From contig CAIUOG010000022.1 in NCBI GenBank assembly GCA_903900705.1, positions 1 to 64,000 of the forward strand: a DNA stretch of 64,000 bases, read 5' to 3'. A program made the position numbers and the translations under genes. This DNA comes from an uncultured Acidobacteriia bacterium (GTDB taxonomy: Bacteria > Acidobacteriota > Terriglobia > Bryobacterales > Bryobacteraceae). The first letter of the stretch is position 1. Each line of letters starts with the position of its first letter. The notes under the pieces are model-generated. The model saw nothing but the letters and a program-made list of their open reading frames with translations, was not told the DNA's origin and did no database searches. Below, piece by piece: positions 57,301-64,000 of this stretch.

Positions 57301-58799
57301 TTTCTGCATCGTCCGACAACACGTTAAAGGTGTGGAACCTGGATACGGGCGATGAACTACATACTCTCAAAGGTCACTGCAACGACGTCAATGGAGCCGC
57401 AGTGACGTCGGACGGACGGCGGGCGGTCTCAGCTTCGTCAGACAACACGCTCAAGGTGTGGGACCTGGATACGGGCAAGGAACTACTGACTCTTAGGGGT
57501 CACACCGACAAGGTCAACGGAGTGGCAGTGACGGCGGACAGTGGGCGGGCGGTTTCAGCTTCATCAGACCACACGGTGAAGATATGGGACCTGAATACGG
57601 GCAAGGAACTACTGACTCTCGGGGGTCACTCTCACAACGTCACAGGTGTGGCAGTGACGGCGGATGGAAAGAGGGCTGTTTCCGCTTCCAACGACAACAC
57701 GCTAAAGGTCTGGGACTTGGAGAGGGGTGTTGAACTGCGGACATTGACGGGGCATTCTGACAGGGTCACAACTGTGGCGCTGACGGAAGACGGGAACCGG
57801 GCCGTTTCCGCTTCCGCCGACAACACGCTGAAGGTCTGGGAACTTCAGGCTGGGGATGATTTAGGTACTCTGGCAGACCATGGTGAACCCGTCATTGGCG
57901 TAGCCTTTGCGCTTCAAGGCATCGTGGCGGTCTCCATTTCTTTGGGATGGCTGAAAGTTTGGGATCCGGAGACGGGGAATGAACTGCGTACTCTTCAGGG
58001 GCTATTTGGCTTTGAAGGTGCTGTAGCAGTGACGACAGACGGGAAGCGAGCCGTTTCCACGTCCTTGTACGCAGCAAATGCGGACGGGGAGGGGGCAATT
58101 TCAATGTCCTTAGACGCAGAGACTGTCCAAGTCTGGGACCTCGAGAGGGGTGTTGAAATGGGGACGTTGAACGGACACGCTGGGCGCATCACTGCTGTGG
58201 CGGTAACCGTGGACGGGAAGAGAGCGGTTTCCGCGTCCTCAGACAAAACACTAAAAGTCTGGGACCTCGAAAGGGGTGTCGAACTAGGGACGCTGAGGGG
58301 ACACTCCGAAGGGGTCATGAGCTTGGCAGTGACGCCGGACGGGAAGCGGGCCGTTTCCGCGTCTCGGGACAAAACGGTCAAGTTCTGGGACCTCGAGAGA
58401 AGTGTTGAACTGTGGACGCTATACGATTACTCCGCAGGGGTCAGGAGCTTGGCAGTGACGCCGGACGGGAAGAGAGCGGTTTCCGCTTCGCTGGACGTAA
58501 AGATGCAGGTTTGGGACCTGGAGACAGGCGAGGAACTGCGCACTGTGACAGGCCACTCTGGCTACGGCTGTGGCGTGGCCGTGGCACCGGGGGGGAAACG
58601 GGCCGTTTTCGGGTTCATGAACAAAACGCTGGAGGTTTGGGAACTCGAGACAGGAGCCCTGTTGGCATCATTCACCTGTGACGGCATTCCTTCTCATTTC
58701 GCGTTTGCAGGTGATGATGAGGTCGTTGCCGGTGACGCTCTCGGAACGGTGCACTTCCTTCGTCTCGAAGAATCACAGCCCGGGATACCCAGAGCCTGA
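54342..58799 (+). CDS. CHAT peptidase/NB-ARC/WD40 STAND protein
   Basis: 1485 residues. An N-terminal CHAT (caspase-HetF-associated) peptidase domain ends near 400, with catalytic His250 (L-L-C-H-G-S-F) and Cys295 (L-A-S-C-E-S-A). An NB-ARC ATPase switch follows: Walker A G-A-G-G-F-G-K-T-T at 437-445 and Walker B W-L-L-T-L-D-D-V-W near 512-520, then a helical stretch to about 880. Fourteen WD40 repeats of about 42 residues (881-1485) could make two seven-bladed propellers. This is the layout of STAND sensors: ligand at the propellers triggers oligomerisation and protease activity. Blade 9 carries an extra 16 residues. Start ATG 54342; candidate promoter 54305-54332. Confidence 0.85.
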   Translation: MSSGPQSGDQRNPEEIDLVITPTDVSDQYYIQLVCKIAGKAPSNAVPFRVPPELLDRRGCYLTHAEYGKRLSAAVFDSNVEINNTMQRALGARKALASQALRLRISCDDDRIQSLHWETLQLNGAPLFMDGVALSRYISPSPQATSLQGLGQRSSSRSALRALIFIANPQGIENLEDSDSPPDTDAPKLAPILIDQECELAKKLLQSNEKDGGIRIDTEFLGSPGNGTLEALRLKLSEGEGFDLLYLLCHGSFDSKGPHLYLENKRKGGPVQPCKPEDLVTGLANPPRLVVLASCESAGTGNAVANGKIPFWSQAALGPQLARAGVRAVIAMQGKILISTARHFVRGFFSDLCKHGRVDRALAVARANMPVLCPHDYWMPVLFSSESDPLFEPCPPPPPPARVNNSPRLPPGFVDRPGLKADIVTALSGGTNTVLLGAGGFGKTTLTIAACQSEEVTAAFPDGVLWASLGTAPDLVQILTDLYVVAQGVRPEVAGQAQLVKALAKALDKRSWLLTLDDVWRAEDLEPFLQLGTRAVLVSTRKQNLLQEAGQEDWREVQVGEISGEEAAAFLTRGLGLEGPTPEVYQQLSEQLGGWPLLLDLVNARLREERKNRPDFLAYVTRLFEKKGVLGFDRRDTDKRTLAVALSVDVGLDRAEQMYRGLAGKAAEISIFPENIPIPFRVLQELWALDEFDLEEEVLRPLANLSLVRWDKNAGEIRVHMMIDRALKERLNRADGGPAAVHRGLIEAWGEPTRLPHDYAWRWFGWHCAQSGEAARLKSLLLDLKWLQAKLDATDTNALIGDFDWLAGDDPELGLLRNAVQLSAHVLAQDKAQLAGQLLGRIPESWETLRERLLKDAVSQNRTWLRPLRPSLTAPGGPLVRTLDGHSGIVTGVALTADGKMAVSTSWDGTLKVWDLQNGAELLTLEHTYFGASGVAVASDGKRAVSAYPDGTLKVWDLETNAELRILEVHDREVNGVAITLDSRRAVSASSDNTLKVWNLDTGDELHTLKGHCNDVNGAAVTSDGRRAVSASSDNTLKVWDLDTGKELLTLRGHTDKVNGVAVTADSGRAVSASSDHTVKIWDLNTGKELLTLGGHSHNVTGVAVTADGKRAVSASNDNTLKVWDLERGVELRTLTGHSDRVTTVALTEDGNRAVSASADNTLKVWELQAGDDLGTLADHGEPVIGVAFALQGIVAVSISLGWLKVWDPETGNELRTLQGLFGFEGAVAVTTDGKRAVSTSLYAANADGEGAISMSLDAETVQVWDLERGVEMGTLNGHAGRITAVAVTVDGKRAVSASSDKTLKVWDLERGVELGTLRGHSEGVMSLAVTPDGKRAVSASRDKTVKFWDLERSVELWTLYDYSAGVRSLAVTPDGKRAVSASLDVKMQVWDLETGEELRTVTGHSGYGCGVAVAPGGKRAVFGFMNKTLEVWELETGALLASFTCDGIPSHFAFAGDDEVVAGDALGTVHFLRLEESQPGIPRA
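56982..58790 (+). repeat. Fourteen tandem WD40 blades
   Basis: Units of 126 bases, each with a variant of G-H-x-x-x-V-x-x-V-A-V-T-x-D-G-K-R-A-V-S-A-S-x-D-x-T-L-K-V-W-D-L. Several units are close at DNA level (for example those starting near 57360, 57490 and 57610), suggesting recent exchange or expansion; blades 1, 2, 8, 9, 12, 13 and 14 are more diverged. Confidence 0.85.
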
Positions 58800-58937
58800 C
58801 TCCGGCACAGACAACGAATCGCATCCCAAACGAGACTTCCCGAACAAGCCCTCCATTTCCCCGGAGGCGCCCGCTCGGATCCTGCCCCCGCCCCCAAAAA
58901 TTCCGCTAAACTGAAGTCCTGCGAAGCGCCTCCGCCT

Positions 58938-60995
58938 ATGGAAGACGACACACTCACGCTCACCGCCGGCGCCCGCGCCGCGGGTTCGCCACTCGCGAGT
59001 TGGGGTTCCTTTGCGCTCAATGAACGCGTCGGAGCCGGCGGTTTCGGTGAAGTCTACCGGGCCTTCGACCCCGCGCTGCAGCGCGAAATCGCCGTAAAAC
59101 TCCTGCTGCCCGGCAGCGCCGGCAGTGATTCGGGGCGCGTCGAACAGCAGGCCGAAGCAATTCTCCGCGAAGCCCGTGCCATGGCCCGCGTCGTCCAAGA
59201 GAACCTTGTTCCCATCTACGGCGTTGGTATCCATGACGGTCGGGCCGGTTTCTGGACCGCCTTCGTCCGGGGGAAAACCCTCTCCGACCTTATCGAACTG
59301 AACGGCCCCTTCGGTCCCCGGGAAGCCATTCATATCGGCACCGACCTCTGCCGCGCGCTCAACGCCGTGCATGCCGCCGGCTTGCTGCATCGCGATATCA
59401 AGGCCGGCAACGTCATGCGCGAAGAGGGTGGGCGCATCCTGCTGATGGATTTCGGGCTCACGCAGTCGGCGGACGGCCAGACCTTCCGGGGCGGAACGCC
59501 GCGCTACATGGCGCCCGAACTGTTGCAGGGTCAGTTTGCCAGCGTCCGCAGCGATATTTACGCCCTCGGTGTCCTGCTCTACCACCTCCTGACGGCAAAA
59601 TATCCCGACCCCGACGGCTCCGGCTGGACTTTGCTCGAAGCTCGCCCCGATCTTCCGCCCGCGCTGGTCCGCACCATCCACCAGGCGGTTGACCCCGACC
59701 CTGCCCGGCGCTTCTCCAGCGCCGCCGAACTGGCCTCCGCCCTTGCGGAATTCGCGCCACCCGCCCCACCCCTCACCACCACCCGCGTGCCCCGTCGCAG
59801 CCTCCTCGTTGCCGCCGTTGCCATCGCGGCCACCGCGACCGGAATCTTCGCCTACAGCCACTTCACCAACTCGACGCCGGTCACCATCACGCGTCGCTAT
59901 GACAAAGCGTTTGACCTGGTTCAGCACTATTACCGTCCGGCTGCTCTCCAGACCGCCATCCCCGAACTTGAAGCCCTCACGAAGCTGCAGCCCGGCTTTG
60001 CTCCCGCCTGGGCCAGCCTGGGCCGCGCGAATTTCCTGCAGTTCTGGCAACTGCATCAGGATTCTTACGTCGACCCCGCCCGCAAGGCCAGCCTGGAAGC
60101 GATTGCGCTGCAGCCCGGCCTTGCCGCGCCACATGTCACCCTCGGCATGCTGTATACCGAAACAGGCAAAAACGACCTTGCCACCCAGGAACTCGATGCG
60201 GCGTTTCGGATCGACCGCCTCGACCCCGAAGCCTGGGCAGCCCGCGCTGAGCTCTATTACCGGCTGGGTCGCAATGAGGATTGTGAAGCCGGCATCCGCA
60301 AGGCCATGGCGCTCGACCCCGCCGACTGGCGCTGGCCCAAGCAACTCGCTTTCTATTTCGGCCGCATCGGGAAACTCGACAAAGCCATTGAGGCGGACCG
60401 CGATGCCGTGCGGCTGTCACCCGACAACGCCCGGGCGTACAACAATCTGGCCGTGCACCTGATCAGCGCCGGCAATCTTCCCGAAGCCCGCACCTCTTTA
60501 CTCAAAGCCATTCAGCTTGAGCCGGGCTATAACCGGTACACCAACCTCGGCAAGGTGGAGCGCGAACTGGGGCATCGCGACCAGGCGACCAGAGCCTTTC
60601 AGTCGGCCACCCGAATCGATCCCGAAAATTATCTCGCCTGGCAGGAACTGCACGCCTGGGACAAAGCCATACCTCTCGCCGAGGCACAGCGCCAGACACA
60701 CCCCCGCGACACTCCGCTGTTGGGTGACCTCGGCGCCATGTATGCCGCGATGGGCGATGCCGGTCATGCGGTCCCGCTGTTTCGCCAGGCCATTGCACTG
60801 GCGCCCGATAACGCGGATCTGCACTACCAGGCAGGGGTGGGCTTCGAATTATTACACCGCCGCGCGGAAGCCATCGATCTCATTGCCTCCGCCCTGCGCC
60901 TCGGATACCCGAAAGCCAAGGCAATCCGCGACGCCGCGATCGCGGACCTGCTGCGCGATCAGAATTTCCTTGCAAGAGAAGGCGGATCAAGATAA
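58938..60995 (+). CDS. Membrane Ser/Thr protein kinase with periplasmic TPR domain
   Basis: 685 residues. Hanks-type kinase at about 25-275: glycine loop G-A-G-G-F-G-E-V, Lys54 (A-V-K-L), H151-R-D153-I-K...N158, and D171-F-G. One TM helix (about 288-306). The C-terminal ~370 residues are tetratricopeptide repeats, with a D-P-A-D-W-type and L-A-P-D-N-A-D linker pattern, facing the outside. The gene starts 138 bases after the CHAT gene and ends 12 bases before the small peptide gene, so it may phosphorylate partners in the same system. TPR-kinases are common in Acidobacteria, so the link rests on position. Confidence 0.8.
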   Translation: MEDDTLTLTAGARAAGSPLASWGSFALNERVGAGGFGEVYRAFDPALQREIAVKLLLPGSAGSDSGRVEQQAEAILREARAMARVVQENLVPIYGVGIHDGRAGFWTAFVRGKTLSDLIELNGPFGPREAIHIGTDLCRALNAVHAAGLLHRDIKAGNVMREEGGRILLMDFGLTQSADGQTFRGGTPRYMAPELLQGQFASVRSDIYALGVLLYHLLTAKYPDPDGSGWTLLEARPDLPPALVRTIHQAVDPDPARRFSSAAELASALAEFAPPAPPLTTTRVPRRSLLVAAVAIAATATGIFAYSHFTNSTPVTITRRYDKAFDLVQHYYRPAALQTAIPELEALTKLQPGFAPAWASLGRANFLQFWQLHQDSYVDPARKASLEAIALQPGLAAPHVTLGMLYTETGKNDLATQELDAAFRIDRLDPEAWAARAELYYRLGRNEDCEAGIRKAMALDPADWRWPKQLAFYFGRIGKLDKAIEADRDAVRLSPDNARAYNNLAVHLISAGNLPEARTSLLKAIQLEPGYNRYTNLGKVERELGHRDQATRAFQSATRIDPENYLAWQELHAWDKAIPLAEAQRQTHPRDTPLLGDLGAMYAAMGDAGHAVPLFRQAIALAPDNADLHYQAGVGFELLHRRAEAIDLIASALRLGYPKAKAIRDAAIADLLRDQNFLAREGGSR

Positions 60996-61007
60996 ACTCG
61001 CTCGATC

Positions 61008-61178
61008 ATGCGAACTTTCTCTGACAATCTGGAAAATCGGACCCTCTTTGCCACCGATTCTCTCACCACCAATTCCGGCGGCAATTCGGGCGGCAACTCC
61101 GGCCTGGATCAGGGGCCGCCTGAGTCCCCTGAAGACGAAGACGAAGGAGAAGCAGGCGAGGCCGCGGACGGGAGGTAA
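61008..61178 (+). CDS. 56-residue acidic peptide coupled to the clan CD peptidase
   Basis: ATG 61008 to TAA 61176-61178. The first half is polar with three N-S-G-(G) units (N-S-G-G-N-S-G-G-N-S-G); the second is acidic (E-D-E-D-E-G-E-A-G-E). No signal peptide and no family recognised. The stop overlaps the next start as TAATG, and the GGAGG at its end (61171-61175) is also the ribosome site of the peptidase gene, so both should be made together. A small partner translated with a protease is a natural candidate for substrate, inhibitor or chaperone; none of these is shown. Confidence 0.6.
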   Translation: MRTFSDNLENRTLFATDSLTTNSGGNSGGNSGLDQGPPESPEDEDEGEAGEAADGR

Positions 61179-62701
61179 TGTCCGAACTCAAGGCTCTGGG
61201 CGTCTTTGTTATTGACGAGGAGGATACGCCTTCGTCAGCTCTGTTCCCTGGTCCTCTGACGGACCGCGGCGCGGTGCTCGCTTATGTCAAAAGGCAGGGC
61301 GGCGCCCCGCCTGTCAACGAAGACCTGGCTTATTCGTACCGCGCGGAACCTCTCCCCGAGCCGCTCAAATACGGTCCGGAAGAAGATGATGATGAAGGGC
61401 GCCTCGGCGTTGTCGGTCTGGCTGGCAGCGAGGCCGACGATCTCTCCGAAACGGGCTGGGCCATTCTGTTCGGGGCCAAAGACCCGGAACTCAACGAAAA
61501 AATAAAAAAACAACTCAAGCCCCTGTTAGATCTCCGCAAATCCCAGGCGGGTGAGTTTTATCACGAGTTCGACGCCAACAATCACCCCTGGCAATCCGGC
61601 CAGAGCGTTGAAGACTGGCTGGGTACGTTTGGCGACAAGAGTGACAAGGGCATTTCCGCCGATGATCAGGTAAAGCCCAGGAAGGGTGTGCCCTTCTACA
61701 TCATGATCGTCGCGGCTCCGAACGATATTCCGTTCGAATTCCAGTACCGGCTTGACGTCTACTGGGCAGTGGGCCGTCTCTGGCTGGAGAGCATCGAAGA
61801 TTATGGGGCCTACGCGGAAGCCGTTTGCGCCGATGAAACCGCCACTGTGCCGGCGGCGACGCGCACAATCACGTATTTTGCACCCGAATTCAGGCACGAT
61901 AACGGCGCTACGAAAATGGTCCGCTACGACCTGGTCGAAAAACTCAGAGAGAGTTCTCTCGGGGACTTCGACCACACCTTAATTACCAGTCCCCACGCCA
62001 GCCGCGACAAGTTGCTCGAACTATACACGGGACACGCCAACCGCCCGGCCCTTTACTTCGTCGGTTCGCACGGCGCACTTTTCAACCATGCCAAAGGTGA
62101 CTCCATAGCCCGCTGCATGGGGGCCATCGTAACTGACGTTTGGGCGGATCAGCCCCCACCGGAGGGACAGACAGAGGTGCCCGCGCCAGTCAAAACCCAA
62201 TATGTAGCGGGCCGCGACCTGTCGCGCGAAGTAAACCTCAAAGGCACCATCCATATCCTTTGCGCCTGCTACGGGGCGGGTTGGCCCAAAGTCAGCAGCT
62301 ACAATGGCGAACCGGTTTCCGACGACGGGCCGGGTATTGCGCAGTTACCCCAGAGGTTGCTGGCGAAAGGCGCGCTTGCCGTCCTCGGCCATATAGACAA
62401 GGCCTGGACTTATTCCTTTGTGACTTCCGGTGGGCGCGACCGCAGCGGCAAATACGAGGACGTCCTGATTAAACTTATGAAGGGCCGCCGCGCCGGCAAC
62501 GCCACCGACGCTTTTAATTATCAATGGAATGTTCTTGCCTCGGGATTCAGGGATAACACCTTAGGCCTGAGCGAAAAGGAGAAGCACGACCGGCGCATCG
62601 AGATAGACGATGCGCGTAATTACGTTCTGCTCGGAGATCCGGCGGTCAGACTCCGCACGGATCTGATGCCGGTCATCAAACCGAAAACCCCGCCGGCGTA
62701 G
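61178..62701 (+). CDS. Clan CD cysteine peptidase (C25/CHAT/caspase-like)
   Basis: 507 residues. The two clan CD marks are clear: hydrophobic strand then S-H298-G (L-Y-F-V-G-S-H-G) and hydrophobic strand then A-C364-Y-G (I-L-C-A-C-Y-G-A-G). H-to-C spacing is 66 residues with a Pro-rich insertion (about 325-340). A strand-turn N-Y-V-L-L-G-D-P-A-V-R-L at the C terminus is usual in gingipain-type (C25) and CHAT proteins. The N-terminal ~180 residues are unassigned. Start ATG overlaps the TAA of the 56-residue peptide gene. Predicted cytoplasmic. It could cleave the peptide, a host protein, or a partner of the CHAT sensor. Confidence 0.7.
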   Translation: MSELKALGVFVIDEEDTPSSALFPGPLTDRGAVLAYVKRQGGAPPVNEDLAYSYRAEPLPEPLKYGPEEDDDEGRLGVVGLAGSEADDLSETGWAILFGAKDPELNEKIKKQLKPLLDLRKSQAGEFYHEFDANNHPWQSGQSVEDWLGTFGDKSDKGISADDQVKPRKGVPFYIMIVAAPNDIPFEFQYRLDVYWAVGRLWLESIEDYGAYAEAVCADETATVPAATRTITYFAPEFRHDNGATKMVRYDLVEKLRESSLGDFDHTLITSPHASRDKLLELYTGHANRPALYFVGSHGALFNHAKGDSIARCMGAIVTDVWADQPPPEGQTEVPAPVKTQYVAGRDLSREVNLKGTIHILCACYGAGWPKVSSYNGEPVSDDGPGIAQLPQRLLAKGALAVLGHIDKAWTYSFVTSGGRDRSGKYEDVLIKLMKGRRAGNATDAFNYQWNVLASGFRDNTLGLSEKEKHDRRIEIDDARNYVLLGDPAVRLRTDLMPVIKPKTPPA

Positions 62702-63401
62702 CCTTCAGCTCGGCCAGATTCAACTCCAGAGGGATGGTCCTGCCACCGGTTGTCACTTTGGCGCCCATCGTGAACGCTCCCCATGCGATGCGCTTCAGTT
62801 CCGCGCGGCCATCGGCAGTGGCTTGCACCGGAACCACCATCCTGTCGCTGCCAAACGTGGGGTGTAAAAAGAATTCCACAAGATCGCCCGGCTTGAGCTT
62901 GTCAACCCATGCGAGGATTTCAAACCAGTCATCCGGGCCCGGCACAGCCGTTACCGTTGCCTGAAGACTGTAGCCCTCGCGCTCAGACTTGCCGCCAAAC
63001 ATTCCTTTATTGGGGTCGTCCGGATCTTCGGGATGGCTTTGTTCCTCCCCGTCATCGGGAGACTCGCCTGGAGACAAATGCTTCCCGGTCGGAGCTTGCG
63101 TATTTTCCGCCTGAGTACGCCCGCGGGTCTTACCGCCAGCGCCCTCTCTGGCTTGCTTTTGCACAGCGTCTAACCGCTGGCTCAATTCGCGAAAGCGAAA
63201 CTCGCCCACGCCCTGGATTTTGACGGAGCTGAACATCTGCTGCAATTCGGGCAAAATCCACGGCGCCGCTGCCGCTACACCGATCCACATGGAATAATTA
63301 TCGAAGCCGAAGTGGCCGTGCAGAAGCGCCAGCGCGAGCATCAACACCGTGAAAACAATGCGAGGGTATGCGGGCCGGATATGCGGTGGAATTCGGGGCA
63401 T
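62676..63401 (-). CDS. Two-TM protein with a probable prokaryotic YEATS (pYEATS) domain
   Basis: 241 residues. Two TM helices (about 16-32 and 36-53), a helical segment (55-85), about 50 residues of low-complexity charged linker, and a C-terminal beta-sandwich with W-V-D-K-L-K-P-G-D-L-V-E-F-F-L-H-P-T-F. The L-H-P-T-F with preceding aromatic strand resembles the pYEATS domains seen with TIR, CHAT and caspase genes in predicted conflict systems. I rate the domain call as likely, not certain. Convergent with the peptidase gene with a 26-base overlap of coding sequence. Confidence 0.6.
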   Translation of the reverse strand: MPRIPPHIRPAYPRIVFTVLMLALALLHGHFGFDNYSMWIGVAAAAPWILPELQQMFSSVKIQGVGEFRFRELSQRLDAVQKQAREGAGGKTRGRTQAENTQAPTGKHLSPGESPDDGEEQSHPEDPDDPNKGMFGGKSEREGYSLQATVTAVPGPDDWFEILAWVDKLKPGDLVEFFLHPTFGSDRMVVPVQATADGRAELKRIAWGAFTMGAKVTTGGRTIPLELNLAELKATPAGFSV

Positions 63402-63768
63402 CCGTCGATTATAGACCGAGTGACGGCTGAACCTGTTGCAGGTTCCCGCGCATCCCGAAAATATTTCCCGTTTCAGCTCAGCAACTTACCTCCAGGCCTG
63501 TCCCCTCTGCGGGCCCACACCATGCGATAACCGTCTCGTGAACCACTCCACTCTAAGCTCGCGCACGTTCCGGACCGCCGGCCCGGACTCCCGCCCCCTT
63601 TTGGTCGCAAAAAACAGAAAATTTGCAGAACGAACCTGCCAGGTGATTGATTCTAAGAGCCAATCCGCCCAAACCGGCGATGGACACTTCGTCTTTCCGT
63701 CCGTTCCACACCGCTTTCTGCCCCAAAAGCGGGTCATTTGCAGCTGTAATGCTCTTACGCGAACGGGC
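63402..63768. other. Intergenic region before the RNase R gene end
   Basis: 367 bases with no coding frame I trust. It holds the promoter region of the pYEATS-like gene (minus) and the inverted repeat GAACCTG-TTG-CAGGTTC (63429-63445). The rest shows nothing I can assign. Confidence 0.5.
63429..63445 (-). promoter_or_regulatory. Inverted repeat upstream of the pYEATS-like gene
   Basis: Perfect seven-base arms GAACCTG and CAGGTTC around TTG. It lies about 28 bases upstream of the minus-strand start codon, where a repressor operator or a leader hairpin would sit. No known operator consensus is matched. Confidence 0.4.
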
Positions 63769-64000
63769 CTAATACTTCTTCCGCTTCGCCTTACGGCGCG
63801 GCGCGGGTTCCACCAGAGAGAACTGTAGCTTGCGCTCGAGCGGGTCCACGCGATCCAGCAGGACGCGCACCTTATCGCCAATGGAGAACTCGCGCCGCGT
63901 CGATTGCCCGATGATCTTTCGCACGTTCTCGTGATACGTGTAACGATCATCCGGCAGCGAATCGATCGGGATCAGCCCTTCAACAAACAGTTCCGCGAGT
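63769..64000 (-). CDS. rnr: Ribonuclease R, C-terminal end (partial)
   Basis: The last 77 codons, ending at TAG 63769-63771; the start is outside the window. The peptide begins L-A-E-L-F-V-E-G-L-I-P-I-D-S-L and holds the end of an S1 RNA-binding domain (G-D-K-V-R-V-L-L-D-R-V-D, L-Q-F-S-L-V-E), followed by a short Lys/Arg tail, the usual end of RNase R. The RNB catalytic domain is not visible. Confidence 0.8.
   Translation of the reverse strand, partial: LAELFVEGLIPIDSLPDDRYTYHENVRKIIGQSTRREFSIGDKVRVLLDRVDPLERKLQFSLVEPAPRRKAKRKKY

Noticed and set aside
56982-58790. Regular DNA repeats that could suggest a CRISPR array or satellite
   Set aside because: The period is 126 bases inside a reading frame and encodes WD40 blades; there are no conserved short repeats with variable spacers.

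Overview
The window is high-GC DNA that fits an acidobacterium of the Bryobacterales/Solibacteraceae type. The best pointers are a secreted NHL-repeat protein ending in the C-terminal domain first described as abundant in Candidatus Solibacter (TIGR03437-like), two DUF1080 proteins, a Tat-exported Gfo/Idh/MocA oxidoreductase, a PEP-CTERM protein and an LptD outer-membrane protein (diderm envelope). This placement comes from gene families read by eye; no database was searched.

Layout. 1-106: 3' end of an endonuclease III-like gene. 342-4321: an arsenic island (arsR, arsC, a possible small membrane protein, ArsJ-type GAPDH, arsJ, second arsC). 4491-11774: mixed genes (RhlE-type helicase, CmoB-like methyltransferase with Ig-like tail, DUF1080 protein, DUF4143 ATPase, beta-helix protein, metallo-beta-lactamase-fold protein). 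11844-29999: surface/secretion region, all on the minus strand: a PEP-CTERM protein, a 4812-residue giant repeat protein, a TPR protein and an NHL/TIGR03437 protein. 30451-32838: a compact flavin redox operon (FMN-binding protein, ApbE, RnfD/NqrB-like membrane protein). 32909-34300: Lnt-like N-acyltransferase. 34302-41275: a sugar-acid locus (MFS permease, Cip1-like secreted protein, glucarate dehydratase, Tat-exported oxidoreductase; divergently a LarA/DUF2088-like protein and a PdxA-family dehydrogenase). 41265-54195: housekeeping and accessory genes, including LptD coupled to a double-cyclophilin protein, and an intergenic stretch (48163-48632) with a promoter-like site, several hairpins, a near-complete Shine-Dalgarno sequence and a strong terminator.

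54342-63401 is the most striking part: a CHAT peptidase/NB-ARC/14-blade WD40 protein, a membrane Ser/Thr kinase with TPRs, a 56-residue acidic peptide joined by a TAATG stop/start to a clan CD (caspase/gingipain-like) cysteine peptidase, and a convergent two-TM protein with a probable prokaryotic YEATS domain. These domains recur in prokaryotic conflict and programmed-cell-death systems, and the set looks like a sensor-switch-protease immune locus with an unassigned small peptide. The window closes with the 3' end of an RNase R gene (63769-64000, minus).

No tRNA, rRNA, CRISPR array or insertion sequence was recognised.
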